Positions 9,597-20,795 of a stretch of DNA of 64,000 nt are shown piece after piece. The notes below the pieces were generated by a model. That model was given only the letters and a program-made list of their open reading frames with translations. It was not told the DNA's origin and searched no databases. The stretch is from the NCBI GenBank assembly GCA_001632425.1, contig KV425554.1:552883-616882 (forward strand). The letters run 5' to 3'. Made by a program: the position numbers and the translations under genes. The first letter of the stretch is position 1; each line of letters opens with the position of its first letter. The stretch comes from Neolentinus lepideus HHB14362 ss-1 (lineage: Eukaryota > Basidiomycota > Agaricomycetes > Gloeophyllales > Gloeophyllaceae).

Positions 9597-12500
9597 TCAA
9601 TGGAGTCCAAGTTCTGCAGCGAAATGCTTGACCTTTGGTGATGGTAAAGCTTTCATAAGAGCATCAGCAACCATGTCTGCCATAGGACAATAGATGAGAC
9701 GAAGTTTTCCATCTTTGATGACCCAGCATATGAAGTGGAATTGGATGTCGATGTGCTTCGTGCGAGCATGGTATTGGTGGTTCTCGGTAAGCGCAATCGC
9801 GGACTGATTGTCAGAGAATAAGGTTGTCAGTCCATCAAGAGGTGCCAGTAGCTCCGAGATGAGAGAACGAAGCCACAGAGCCTCCTTCGTGGCATGCGTG
9901 GCTGCTACGTACTCACTCTCAGTCGTCGACAGCGAGATTATCTCCTGTCATTTAGAACTCCATGACACAGCACCCCCATCAAGGAGAAAAGTGTACCCCG
10001 AGATTGCCCATCGATCCTCCGCCATGCTCCCATCCACATCTGTGTAACCCTGCAGCTCTTTCCTGACACCCCCATATGTCAACCATAAGTCCTTCATGCC
10101 CTTCAGATACTGGAAAATGTGCTTGACGGCTTCCCAGTGGGCTGGTCTGGGGTTGGCAGAGAATCGGGACAACGTCGAGACTGCAAATGAGATGTCCGGG
10201 CGTGTTCCGAGTGCAGCATACATAAGTGAGCCTATAGCTTCACGATACGGCACATCTCTCATGATAGCATAGTCCTGAGCTGTGGTCGGTGAGTGCGCAG
10301 ATGAGAGATGGATGTGAGGTTCCATAGGTGATGACACGGGCTTGAGCTCTTCAAAGTTGAAGTGTCGAATGATTGACTCAATGTATGATCGCTGTGAGAG
10401 GTGTATCATGTGTGCCTCTCGATCACGCTGCACCTCTATGCCTAAAAGCCAATGCAGCTCACCAAGATCAGTTACCTCGACATGCTCTCGCAAGCCAGCC
10501 TTAAACCCATCAATCAACCCAATTGTAGTTGCCGCAATCGTGCAATCATCAACATGCACAACCACGATAATCAGCCCCGATAGAACACAGCTTGGTCGAC
10601 TTCAGAACGTGTGAATCCAAGTTCGTCAATGAAGATAGAAGTCAATTTTTGATACCAGCGACGTCCAGACTGCTTGAGCCCATAAATAGTCTTGTGCAAG
10701 CGGAAAACTTTGCCCTCAGAGTTGGGAGCAGGGTAGCCAGGAGGTTGACACATGTAAAGGACTTCAGAATCAGTAAGCTCACCATTTAGATAAGCACCCT
10801 TGATGTCGACCTGATGGAGTTCCCAATTGTTGCCAGCAGTGAGTGCGAGCACTGTCTGAATAGACGCGAGTGTCGCCACAGGTGCAAATGTGTCAAAATA
10901 GTCAATACCGGGGACTTGACTAAATCCCTGAGCAACCAATCGGGCTTTGTGACGAATGACACGGCCTTGCACGTCTTTTTTCACTCTGAAAACCCACTTA
11001 GACCCTATGATATTTGCATTTTCTGGCAGCACCACCAACGACCATGTCCCTGCACTGTTCAAGGTGTCAATTTCCTTGAATATTGCATCCTCCCACAGAG
11101 TCCAGTCTGGATGCTTTCTCGCCTCTCGCAAATCGCGTGGATCCAAAGCCTCAGCCTTGCTCGTCTCAGCAACTAATGCATACTCAACTCCCCCTGCCTC
11201 GTCGCCTTCATCTGGTACTTCCTCAATTGTCACACCACACTTCGGGAGTTGTAAACCAACTGGAATCGATGGATCTGCAGGTTTTGCAGAGGTGGAACCT
11301 GCACCGGACAGCAAGTCACGTGCATATTGGGATGGTTTGCGTTCATGCTGAGGACGCTGGACAGGTTTGGGAAGTGGGTGCTTGGTACGGGGCTTGCGAG
11401 CAGGCTTGGAGGACGTGGTGGACTCAGTGTCAGAAGGTTCAACAGGTTCAGGAGGCTTTGGCAGCTCTTGGGCATCCTCGGGTTTAGTATCAGTGAGTGG
11501 TTTACTCAGTTCTGAAGGCGTTTCGCTGAAAACATCGAAATCCTCAGCAATCTCCCCCTCAGAACGCCCTTCAGATGCCGCAGAGTCATCAAAATAGATG
11601 TTTCTTTCCACCGAGACCCGTCGCTCCCTCGGCCAGTATACACGGTACCCCTTCGACTCATCAGAAACCCCCACTAGCCGGCCCTCCTGTGCTCGCACCG
11701 CAAGCTTCGAGTCTGGGTGCTCGCGGCATACCCACACAAGGGAACCCCAGGCACGCAGACCTCGTAGGTTTGGTTTCTTGCCCGTGAGGGCCTCGTACGG
11801 CATCTTCCCACCTAGCACCTTCGTAGATGTGTGGTTTTTCAACCAAACAGCATGGCGTACAGCTTCCCCCCACAAGAACTGAGGCAGCCTGCTGGAATGC
11901 AACATAGTGCAGACCTTTTCGAGCAGCGTGCAGTTCAAACGCTCTGCTACGCCATTCTGTGCAGGTGTGTCATGAACTGTGAGTTTGTAGCGAGTTCCAG
12001 CCTTCTGAAGGTAAGTCTGCATCTCGTCGCTACGATATTCACCACCTCAATCTGAATGCAAGGCCTTCACGGCGGCGTCGTGCTGTGTACAGCACCATGC
12101 CTCAAAATCTTTGTATGAATCAAAGACTTCGTCTTTGGTCCAAAGTAGGAACAAGTGGGTGTGGCGAGTTGCATTGTCCGTGTACGTTACATAGTAATGG
12201 CGGCCACCAAGTGTTTGGATTGGTGACAGTCCCCAAACATCGGTATGAATTTCTTCACCAAATCTATTCGCCCGCTCACCCTCTCATACTTTAGGAATAG
12301 GCTTCCTTGTGGCTTTCGCCTTCACGCAAGACTCGCAAAAGAATGATTTGTCGGATGATGTGTCAAGAGCTATGCCAGTGACAAACCCCTTCTCAACAAG
12401 GCGGCGCGCAATCCCAGGTGAGATGTGGCCCATTCGGCGGTGCAGCTCCATGATGCTGACCCGCTCCATTGCTATGCTAGCAACATTGTGTTCTGGCTCG

Positions 12501-14178
12501 ACTGACTCATGCACAACACAGTATAGACCTCTCGATGATCGGGGAATCTCCCCAACGGTCTCACCTCCCTCGTCTCGAATCACGCACTTCCCTTGACCAA
12601 ATGTCAAGGAGTAACCAGCTTCATCAAGACACCCTACAGAGATCAGGGTGTAACCAATCTCGGGGGAATATAAGACTTCCGTCAAATGAAGCTTGGACGG
12701 ATCTATACCGTTAGGTACATCAATTACAAGGTCGCCCTTGCCGATTGCACTGAAATCTTGTTGATTTGCAGCAGTAAATGCCTTCGGTGGTATTTCGACG
12801 AAGTGTTCAAAATCATTGCGATACGGCGAGAGGTGATTTGTTGCCCCGGAATCATAGAGTTCCTTTCTTGGTACATGTATGTTGTCCGTCTTGTCGCTGA
12901 TGAGTGCAGTAGTTTCCACAGGCTCCTTGGCTATAGACTCAATAACTGCCTGCACCGCTGCCTCATCAAGACCGTCCAGCTCACTCGCAACTGCCTCACA
13001 TGCCTCTGACGAGAATGATAGCACATCAGCGTCATTGTCACTTGACTCGCAATGGTCCCATGACCCTTCAGAGTCAATGTCCGTGTCGTACAAGTCCGCG
13101 AATGGATCCTCCAACCAATCGCTGTCGTCACCACTCCTAGACGACATCTCCGACGCCAGCACAACCATAGCATCACAGCGTGGGATCATCTCAAGTGGTG
13201 GCGGAGAGTCAATGTCGCTGTCCGCGGCCCATGCGATAGCACTATAAACACCATCACCTTCCGAGTCAGACGCCGTGACATTGGCTTGGCCCTTTGACTT
13301 TGGTGGTGACTTCTTGTCACCGTCGTTGTCCTTCTTCTTTGGTGGCTCAGGACATGCATTATGAAGATGCCCGCTCTTTCCACAATTCCAGCAAACAGGT
13401 CCTCGACTCTGCGACTTCCCTTTTTTTGGCTGGACAGCAAGAGCCTCATCTCCATCGCCCTTCGCCTTCGAGGAGCCTCCACGATCACTGGCAAGTGACT
13501 TTCGCCGATCGTACTCCTCAGAGATCAGGCCAATCAAGATACTAGGATCAATGACCTTTGGCTCTGGTGACTGGGTGATACCGGGCACAGACAGCATGTT
13601 CAATGCATCAATCTGCGCCATCAGATCAATTGACACAAGAGTTTGAGCAGCAAAGCGAGATAGAGCCTCGGGCAGACAAGCAACTATTGTCGCCCGTAAG
13701 TCCTTGTCATCTATGACAACACCAATGGAGGCTAACTCCTCCTTCTTCATAAGAAGTCCATCCAAAAACTCCCGAACGTTACCCTTCAGTGGGCACTTGC
13801 TCGACATGTACCAATGGTGCAAGTCCACCTGCATGTGGAGCCCCTTGCAGGAATACTCATTGCAGATGGCCGACAGCGTTCTGCGACAGTGTGACGGTGC
13901 TGGACTTTGAGGAAAGCAGAGTCCGGCAACTTCTGAGTGAGGAGATAATCAGCAGTGGCTTCGTCATCAGTCCACTTGTGGATTGCAGTCTCTTCCTCTG
14001 TTGTGGCAGTGTCACCAGCAGGGATAGGGCACATCGTAGTACCAGAGAAGTGACCCCAAAGCTGCTTCGACCTAACAGCCTTCTCGAAACGCTTTGCAAA
14101 GATAGCCCAGTTGACACCTGAGGCTTCGGGCTTCGGTATGGATGAGGGTAAGGTATCGGTCGACTGGTTGGAAGACAT
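9597..14178 (-). pseudogene. Copia gag-pol polyprotein, broken by two frameshifts and three stops
   Basis: Starts at ATG 14178 (MSSNQSTDTLPSS) and the last frame ends at TGA 9599-9597. Visible landmarks in order: a CX2CX4HX4C zinc knuckle (CWNCGKSGHLHNAC, about 13393-13351), protease YDSGATNH near 12850, the GAG-pre-integrase motif HRRMGHIS near 12450, integrase core ending at TPAQNGVAERLN near 11960, reverse transcriptase with KARLVAQGFSQ and the VHVDD active site near 10550, and RNase H with DNQSAIALTENHQYHARTKHIDI. Breaks: a frameshift near 13875 in gag, TGA at 12286-12284, TGA at 12049-12047, a frameshift near 10570 just before VHVDD, and TGA at 9950-9948. All three TGA codons sit where a CGA arginine would fit. 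Confidence 0.9.
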
Positions 14179-14229
14179 GGTGTAACAAGGTAATGACAGG
14201 TAAGGGATAAACGAGGGTAGCAGCACGTC

Positions 14230-14241
14230 GGGCTCATAACC
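14230..14241 (-). promoter_or_regulatory. Primer-binding site matching the initiator tRNA-Met anticodon stem-loop
   Basis: Immediately inside the 5' LTR the minus strand reads GGTTATGAGCCC, that is plus strand GGGCTCATAACC. This equals the anticodon stem-loop of eukaryotic initiator tRNA-Met (GGGCUCAUAACC) and not a tRNA 3' end. It is the arrangement known from Drosophila copia, where an internal half-tRNA primes reverse transcription. Confidence 0.8.
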
Positions 14242-14713
14242 TATAAGGAATGTGTGATCTCGCGTAGACGTACGCTCAACTATAACAAGACAAGCAATGC
14301 TCTCACTTAGCACGTCTATCAAGAGAGTGCGAAGATAATATCTATTCACCTATAACAAGACGAGCAATGCTCTACAGGTGATCATAAGTACAAACATTCA
14401 CAGTACAGGTATAGTACGGATAAGCTTACCTCACTTAGCACGTCTATCAAGAGAGTGCGAAGATGAGGTTCTACGGTATGTGTCATGAGGGTTTTATGTA
14501 CGATAGAATCAGGAACAAGAGATAAGGAATGAGAGATAGATCTGGTAGTCTATCACAACGCAAACGGTTAAATGGTAAGAATTTTGAATAACGAGTGTAG
14601 CCGATGTCAAAGCAGCATGAACCTCCGCAATATCGGAAGAGAGAAATAATGACCATAAAATAAAGTAGAAAATATATGTCGTCGAGGAATCCGTACCGAA
14701 TGTAATTCCAACA
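14242..14713 (-). repeat. 5' LTR of the copia element (472 bp)
   Basis: Same length as the other LTR and 469 of 472 positions identical by hand comparison. It should hold the element's promoter. It keeps CpG at each of the three positions where the other LTR or this one has lost it: 14273 keeps C, 14485 has A, 14681 keeps G. Confidence 0.95.
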
Positions 14714-14718
14714 TCCGA

Positions 14719-15050
14719 CGATCACAATGAACGTCAATTCTTCCTTTGTGATGACACTAGGACCTTCAAAAGCAGCTGCCATCTGGCCCAATGACTCGTC
14801 CTCTGAGGGGAGACCGTGGCTTTCATCGAGTGTGAGTTGACGGAGATCTTTCGCAAAGCGAATTGGTATACTGTTGGATACTGACTCGGATGTCGAGGTG
14901 GGAAGACCCAAGGCAACTCCTCGTTCGACCCGGATGATGATGAGCTCAAATGCAATCCCCTTCGAATGCGTGCATGAGTATTTATTCTGAGCATAAATAA
15001 AGGAGGACAGACAATGATTTGTGCGGTCTGTGCATTCAGGGTGTCAGCTC
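14719..15050 (-). pseudogene. Open frame interrupted by the copia insertion, unrecognised
   Basis: On the minus strand one frame stays open from about 15050 to the element boundary, including RVERGVALGLPTSTSES, RFAKDLRQLTLDESHG and AAAFEGPSVITKEEL. Across the empty site it would run on only four codons (GDMA) before a stop at about 7667 on the far side. There is no clear start codon in the open part, so an upstream exon would be needed. I do not recognise a family. It may be the 3' exon of a small gene hit by the element, or a chance frame. Confidence 0.3.
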
Positions 15051-15280
15051 ATCCATCGTGAATTATGATAACTCCCGGGCATAGCTAAGCTGTATCACGT
15101 ACCTTAAGTTCCCTTACTCACATGCGGTAGTCAGTCTTTTGTTCTGAACAATCGGAACTGCAACGTATGCAAAGTTTATCTTCAAGCTGTTGGCGACAGC
15201 TCACCTCAGCATCAGAGTACCGCAGAGGTGATCATCTCGACGCGTCAGCCACGTGCCCCGCTCTTCCGCGTCAGTCACGC

Positions 15281-17475
15281 ATGTCTTCCAGCTTTCCTTT
15301 CATTCCGCGTAAAGTAGCCAAGGCTGGTAAGGTGACGACATCAGCATCGTCGTCGCGGACGAACACCATCCCACTTGCCGCCGTCGCCGTGGTCAGCAAT
15401 GCTGGTGGTCCGAGCCGCGTCGAGCATGCCCCAGCGACGGCAAAGGGCAAAGGAAAGCAAAAGGACACAGACAGGGCGTCCGCAGAAGAAGACTATGCGA
15501 CACTCGTCTGCCTATCATTATCCGATTATGCTCTCTGGTCTAACCCTGAACTGCGCATGGCAGTCGAGTCGCACCTTGAAGGATGTACGTTCGTTCACCC
15601 CACTGATTGAACAGGCACGACCATCTAATGCTAACGCGCAAGTCGTACCACTCAATGACCTAATGTACCATTCTCCCTATTTCAGTAACCTATCATCAAC
15701 CAGCGAAGCAATACTCGCGAAAGCCATCCGTACGCACACTTCCGACACCCTGGAGGTTCGCATGGTTGTCTCCGAGCCAGCGAAGGGCAACTGGTACAAG
15801 AGAGGCATTAGTAACGTGAAGGACGTCGGGGGAGGATATGAAGTACGACGAAAAGACTGGGAGAATGCGGTTAACCTTGCTGGGACAATGACGAAAGACG
15901 TTTGGGATGGGCTGACAGTTTATGTGGTACGTCGCCGGACCTGGCCCTGCTCATGGTGGAAGGCTAACTGAGCGTCTTAGGAAAATATTCCGGTGCGGTT
16001 TCGCAGTATAGCGGGCATAGTGCGCTTTATACAGGCCTTACTCCATCCCGAAACCTCCCTTCCTACTTATGTGCAACACATTTCCCTCCCAGGCCACGAC
16101 TCGGAGGCGAAATGCAAAGGCTTCGCACTCGTGACGTTGTCAGCGCCAGAAGGAGTGGTACAGCTCATTAACTGCTGGCCTTGGCAAGGAAATGGAGAGA
16201 AGGGCTTGGAGGAGGAGGAGAAACGAGACGAGATAAGAGAAGCGAGAAGGCTTAGGATGAGGTGTATGAGTAAGAAACGGTGGGAAGAGATGGGGAGGGA
16301 GTATGTTGCGCATCGGGCGCGGTTGTTGGAGCAAGTTGCCGGGCATCAGGATGCGGCAAACAACTTCGAAGACTCGGAAGCCTCTGGCTGCAAACACTCA
16401 CCATCCCCTTCGGTGCAAACTGCGTCCTCTTTACCAGATTATCCTGAAGGTTGCCTCGTCTTCGTTCGCAACGTTCACCCCTCAACGAACAAAACTACTC
16501 TACGGACACTCTTCTCCACAGCCTTCGCCAATTCCGCCGATGCTGATGGGATTGATTACGTGGACTTTAACAAGGGCTTGAACGCAGTACGTTTTACCCT
16601 CTCCCCGTATACCCTATTCACCGCTTATCTATTCTGTCTCGTATTCGCAGTGCTACCTCCGCCTCAAGGCACCTAATTTCGCAACTCAACTCGTCGCGCA
16701 CTTCACCTCTCACCAGACGGCCCAGTCTGATGGGCTCGACAGCACGGGCACACAAGCTCCAGATAAAGGGAAGGCGATACAGGTGGACCTTGTGACCGGC
16801 ACACGAGAAGAGATGTACTGGGGTAAAGTGCCAGAGAAAGTACGCAGGGAGGTGGTTGCGAGAATGCATTCGCAGCCTGCACCACAGGTATCTCGAGATA
16901 CTATGGAACCCAAGACTACTTCGCCTCGACCACAAGCCACCAAATCCAAAGCGACTGCTACTTTACTGCAGTCAGACTATCCCCAAAGGTGCCTGGTATT
17001 TGTTCGCAACGTTCATCCGTCAACAAACAAGACAACTCTGCGCACACTCTTCTCCTCCGCTTTCGACGAGGGCGAAGAGGGGATTCATTACATTGATTTC
17101 ACTAAAGGCATGGACACAGTACGTTCTATCCATCCACTTCCCTACATGTGTCCACTTATGTTGCTGGGTCACCAGTGTCACCTCCGCTTAAAATCACCGG
17201 CACTCGCCACACGCCTCGTCTCTCGCTTTACCTCTCACCCAACCGTGCAGATCGATGGGCTCGACGGCATAGGGACTCAGAGCTCTCAGACTTCAAATAT
17301 AGCGAAGACCATTGGGGTGGAGCTGGTCACCGGGACGCGAGAAGAAATGTATTGGGGCAAGGTGCCGGAGAAGGTGAGGAGGGAGGCAGCAGTTGCAAGC
17401 GCTGCTGTAGAGACGCGAGACCGGGAGGATGAAGAAGAGGAGAGAAACTTAAAGAAGAGATGGAGACGAAAGTGA
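15281..17475 (+). CDS. LARP7/Pof8-like La-related protein with two tandem xRRM domains (653 aa)
   Basis: Five exons: 15281-15584, 15643-15926, 15981-16586, 16651-17118 and 17176-17475 (introns 58, 54, 64 and 57 nt). Residues about 70-190 resemble a La motif plus linker (LSLSDYALWSNPELRMAVE, FVPLNDLM, AIRTHTSDTLEVR), followed by an RRM1-like stretch beginning LTVYVENIPVRFRSIAG. The C-terminal part holds an xRRM: CLVFVRNVHPSTNKTTLRTLF, DYVDFNKGL, CYLRLKAP and the terminal helix TREEMYWGKVPEKVRRE, whose E-x-YW-x-K pattern is typical of LARP7-type xRRM2. This whole unit is then repeated once more (from about residue 440) to the stop. Family members bind telomerase RNA (Pof8, p65) or 7SK/U6 snRNA. 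The last intron is 57 nt and open in frame, so retention would add 19 residues without a stop. Confidence 0.8.
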
Positions 17476-18440
17476 ACAAAGGCGATGTGTTGGAACTATA
17501 TTTCCTGCTACGACATCTGCTTAACAGGGCCTTGTGTCTCACATCGATCCGGATGTTACTCCTGACATTCCACCTGGAACGGGTCCACCGTGTTTCAAGT
17601 TTCATACCGAATGCAACCGTACTCTTTATAATTTCAACTTACCCCTTGATCTCGTCGAGTCGTACGCTCGTGGGCAATTGATCCGCCCGAGCTCTGAGGC
17701 AGGACTATCTTCCAGTTCCACAACAAAGCCCCGAGATTTTCAGAGTATCGATGAGGTTCGCATCCTTATACACACTTCCGATGGATAACATGACTCGTCA
17801 CCCGCGTCGCAGCTTTTGTGACCTTCGCAGGATGTCCGTCAGCGAAGGACACTCGACTTCTGGTATCGCATCATCGTGTCTGTGAGCTGACTCAACCGAA
17901 GGGACAGCAAGCGAGGGCGCGGCGACTTCTGGTATCGCATCATCGTGTCTGTGAGCTGACTCAACCGAAGGGACAGCAAGCGAGGGCGCGGCGTTTATTT
18001 CGATCTAAGGCAGCGCTGCTTCGAATTCTTTGAGATACGCGACTGATGCATGATGATCCATGCCACAACCACTAAACCTGGCGCCGGCAGCTAATCATAC
18101 ATTTGGCAGGACCTGTAGGTCTCAAAATACACTTGCCAGCCATTGTTGCTTCTTACCGGCTTCTAGATAATAGCGAACACGGTCCTTCGCGGATGACTAT
18201 AGACGCTCGCGGATCATGGGCACAATTACCCCCATAATGCAATGCAAGACCATAATGTTTTGATTCAAGTCCGCCACCTGCTGTTAAGTAGACCGCTGAG
18301 GCCGTGCACTATATATGACAGTCTGGAGCAATGTACTTCCCCTCCAAAGCCTCTCGATGAATATTCAGGGCATTGCAGGAGTGTGCGTGTCTCCCTCGTC
18401 TGAATACGACCTGGCACTAATTCATCCTGTCTCGACTCGA
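17476..18440 (+). other. Intergenic region after the LARP7-like gene
   Basis: An open frame at 17534-17788 (84 codons, with TPDIPPGTGPPCFKFHTECN and LPLDLVESYARGQLI) reads like protein but matches nothing I know; it could be an exon or a remnant. After it lies an exact 69-bp tandem duplication. From 18000 to 18440 nothing coding is seen. Confidence 0.4.
17854..17991. repeat. Perfect 69-bp tandem duplication
   Basis: Two head-to-tail copies of a 69-bp unit starting CGACTTCTGGTATCGCATCA, at 17854-17922 and 17923-17991. I see no difference between copies. The unit contains TGTGAGCTGACTCAACCGAAG. Such an exact direct duplication points to a recent slippage or unequal-exchange event, or to an assembly artefact. 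Confidence 0.95.
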
Positions 18441-19918
18441 ACATGTGGATAGTGTGGGGCCGCTGGTGTGTATCGTGTACGCTACCTTATTCATTACAGC
18501 TGACCCATATTCCAGCTCATGGGGTACCTCATATCGTACCTGCTTCAAGGCGTTCTCATTGTGCAAGTGTGTAAGTCGCTTATAACCTTATAGTCTAAAC
18601 AGATTTTCTGAGAGTCTCGAGAATGTCGATAGTCATCTTCTGTAACCATCCCCGCTATTCTACAGACCGTTGGCCCATCAAAGTGACCGGTGAGTGCTGA
18701 CCATCTATCATCTGCTCTCCTATGGGCTGCCCCTGACTGACTATCGTCAGTATGGTCGGTGTTTGGCCTGGAAGTGTTGTCACTTGTGTTTGTCACTATC
18801 GCAGCTTGGAACCAACTTGCGTTCGGCTGGGGCCATCCGGAGGTCTTGGAGAGACCGATTTGGGCCTTTGATTATATGATCTTCCTGCATGCCCTGAGTA
18901 AGGCGTTCTGCTAAAGCTCTCAGATGAGTGCTCACGACTGCACAGTTTCTCTTTGTGTTCAGCTATTCTCCTGCTGGAGGATAACAACATTCCGGCACGG
19001 TCGAATAATAGTAGCCATTCTGGTACCTGTGAGCCGGAGTACTCGCATCAAATGTCGTGTCTGATCTTGTTTGTAGTTGTCTCTCCTTCAAACAGGGATG
19101 GGGATGTATTGTGCTATCAAGGTACTATTGTCTTCCCTCGTGGATCAACCGAAGCTCAGCTTTGATCAGCTTTGGACAATCGGTGATCCAGCGGGAATAT
19201 ACAATTATATTCCAGCCATAACGGTGACTTGGTTCCATATCACGTTATATCATCGATGAACATGCTATCTTGTAGGTCTGGCTTGTAGGTAGCGCGTTTT
19301 GCGATATCACGATCGCGATCAGTATGGTCTACCTGGTACGCCGAGCGTTCTGTCATTCATTAACAACAACTGATGAGACTCATCAGATCAGACAACTGGG
19401 TCGCTACTCAGAGTTTAGGGCAACATACTCTCTCCTCATGCGACCGATGATGATATGCCTGGAGACGGGAATCCTCACGGCCTTCATCTCGACATCACAC
19501 CTTATTACACTCTTGACAGTCCGGCATGATAATGCTCACTTCTTCTTGTAGGTTCACGATCTCTTCTACTTTGTTGCATTAAGCTGAGTAACACTGATAG
19601 CATGTTCTTGACTTCGAAGCTGTAGGTGGGTTATCCTCGTGGTAGCTACGTTTCTCACTTCTCTCCCAGTTATTCCAATACTGTTCTTGCTGCATTGAAC
19701 TCGCGGAGGGATCGCTCGGATACTCAGGCTCACATTTCTCGCAGACAATCCTTCCCAGCTCATCCTACAAATCAGTCATATTGGGGGGCCGAGCTCCAAA
19801 TGATACAGCCAGCCCGAATGAGCGATAGGATGCCCACTGACAAAGATGAGCAGGTTTCCCTCTCCGACGTGTTAGCCGCAAGGTATCAGAGACCTAATTT
19901 GAGGTGGTCGAAGCAGTA
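18441..19918 (+). pseudogene. DUF6534-type multi-pass membrane protein, probably degraded
   Basis: Pieces appear in family order: SVGPLV then LMGYLISYLLQGVLIVQV (18519-18570), DRWPIKVT (about 18664), VWSVFGLEVLSLVFVTIAAW and FGWGHPEVLERPIWAFDY (18751-18890), VSLCVQLFSCWRI (18945-18990), LSLLQTGMGMYC (19080-19115), VWLVGSAFCDITIAISMVYLVRR (19277-19345), and LTSKLYSNTVLAALNSRRDRS (about 19611-19710) before a hydrophilic tail ending at 19918. These match the hydrophobic segments and the SKLYSNT-LNSR signature of the basidiomycete DUF6534 family, which has predicted seven-TM topology and unknown function. No start codon can be joined in frame to the first piece, and the part near 19555-19612 needs a frame change, so a pseudogene is more likely than an intact gene. 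Confidence 0.6.
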
Positions 19919-20795
19919 ATATATCTAGCAGACATGTAGTTCAAGGAGCCGACGACGTATACACTGGGCCGTGTCCGCAATATTTATTTCTCCTGGAATA
20001 ACCCGCCGCCCAGCCTTTGGCTCGTTTCTCATTCCGCCAATGTGGACAACCTTACATTTCTACTAGACACGTCCGTACGGCCCAGATATGATGCTGGCGA
20101 AAGATGTGAGACGTCAAGGATAAAGGCGTAGAAATGCGTCCATACATATTGAGAGCACGCCTGCTGAATCCTAATAAGGAATTGTACTGCTATGTTGGGG
20201 ACGATAGTTTGTATGCATCCGGCGCTTTGTGAGGGGGCCTCATTAACCCTGCTTCCTGACTATTCATGCACATGAGGCAGGACAAAGTACATTACCGGTC
20301 CAGTGTGCGGAAAACGACCCCGGTGCAAATAGCCATTCATTAGTACTCGGGCTTATGCACTCATTGACAAGTGAATTGTAGAAATGAAAGGTACGCATTG
20401 AGTGCGCACTGCAGAAACAGTGTCAGGGATTCTGTACTGTAACCTGTTGGGGTCTGAAAACCTCCATTTTGTTACTGCGCACGCCGGATGTGATTAGTCG
20501 ACGACAAGGCATCGATGCAGGCACTGACAATGCCTGTGTAGGTGTATAACGTCCCTCGCCGATAGGGCTCGCAAACTGGTGGCAATACTCGTGCTTATCA
20601 CTCGCAGCTTTTCTCCCCTCATAAATTGCGCACTAACCAGTGCGCTTACTTCCAGAAGTTCGCTCAAGGCCTAGGACATCCTAGAAGATTTCGAGCCACC
20701 GGTACGAAGGGAATATTATGCAGCGATAGGCAATCCTGAGCAACCGAGAAGACTCAGGGTGCCTCAGACTTCACACAGCGGAACTGGCAATGGGC
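19919..20795. other. Intergenic, nothing recognised
   Basis: No open frame with protein-like character and no repeat match to the rest of the window was noticed in this 0.9 kb. Confidence 0.4.

Larger units (their letters stand above)
7677..14718 (-). mobile_element. Complete Ty1/copia LTR retrotransposon with 5-bp target duplication
   Basis: The element proper is 7682-14713 (7032 bp), transcribed on the minus strand. It is bounded by TCCGA direct repeats at 7677-7681 and 14714-14718. Two 472-bp LTRs differ at only three positions. Next to the 5' LTR is a primer-binding site and next to the 3' LTR a polypurine tract. Order on the minus strand is gag, zinc knuckle, protease, integrase, reverse transcriptase, RNase H; integrase before reverse transcriptase defines Copia. 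The reading frame has two frameshifts and three stops, so this copy is dead. A long 1.44 kb non-coding segment separates the pol stop from the 3' LTR. Confidence 0.95.
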
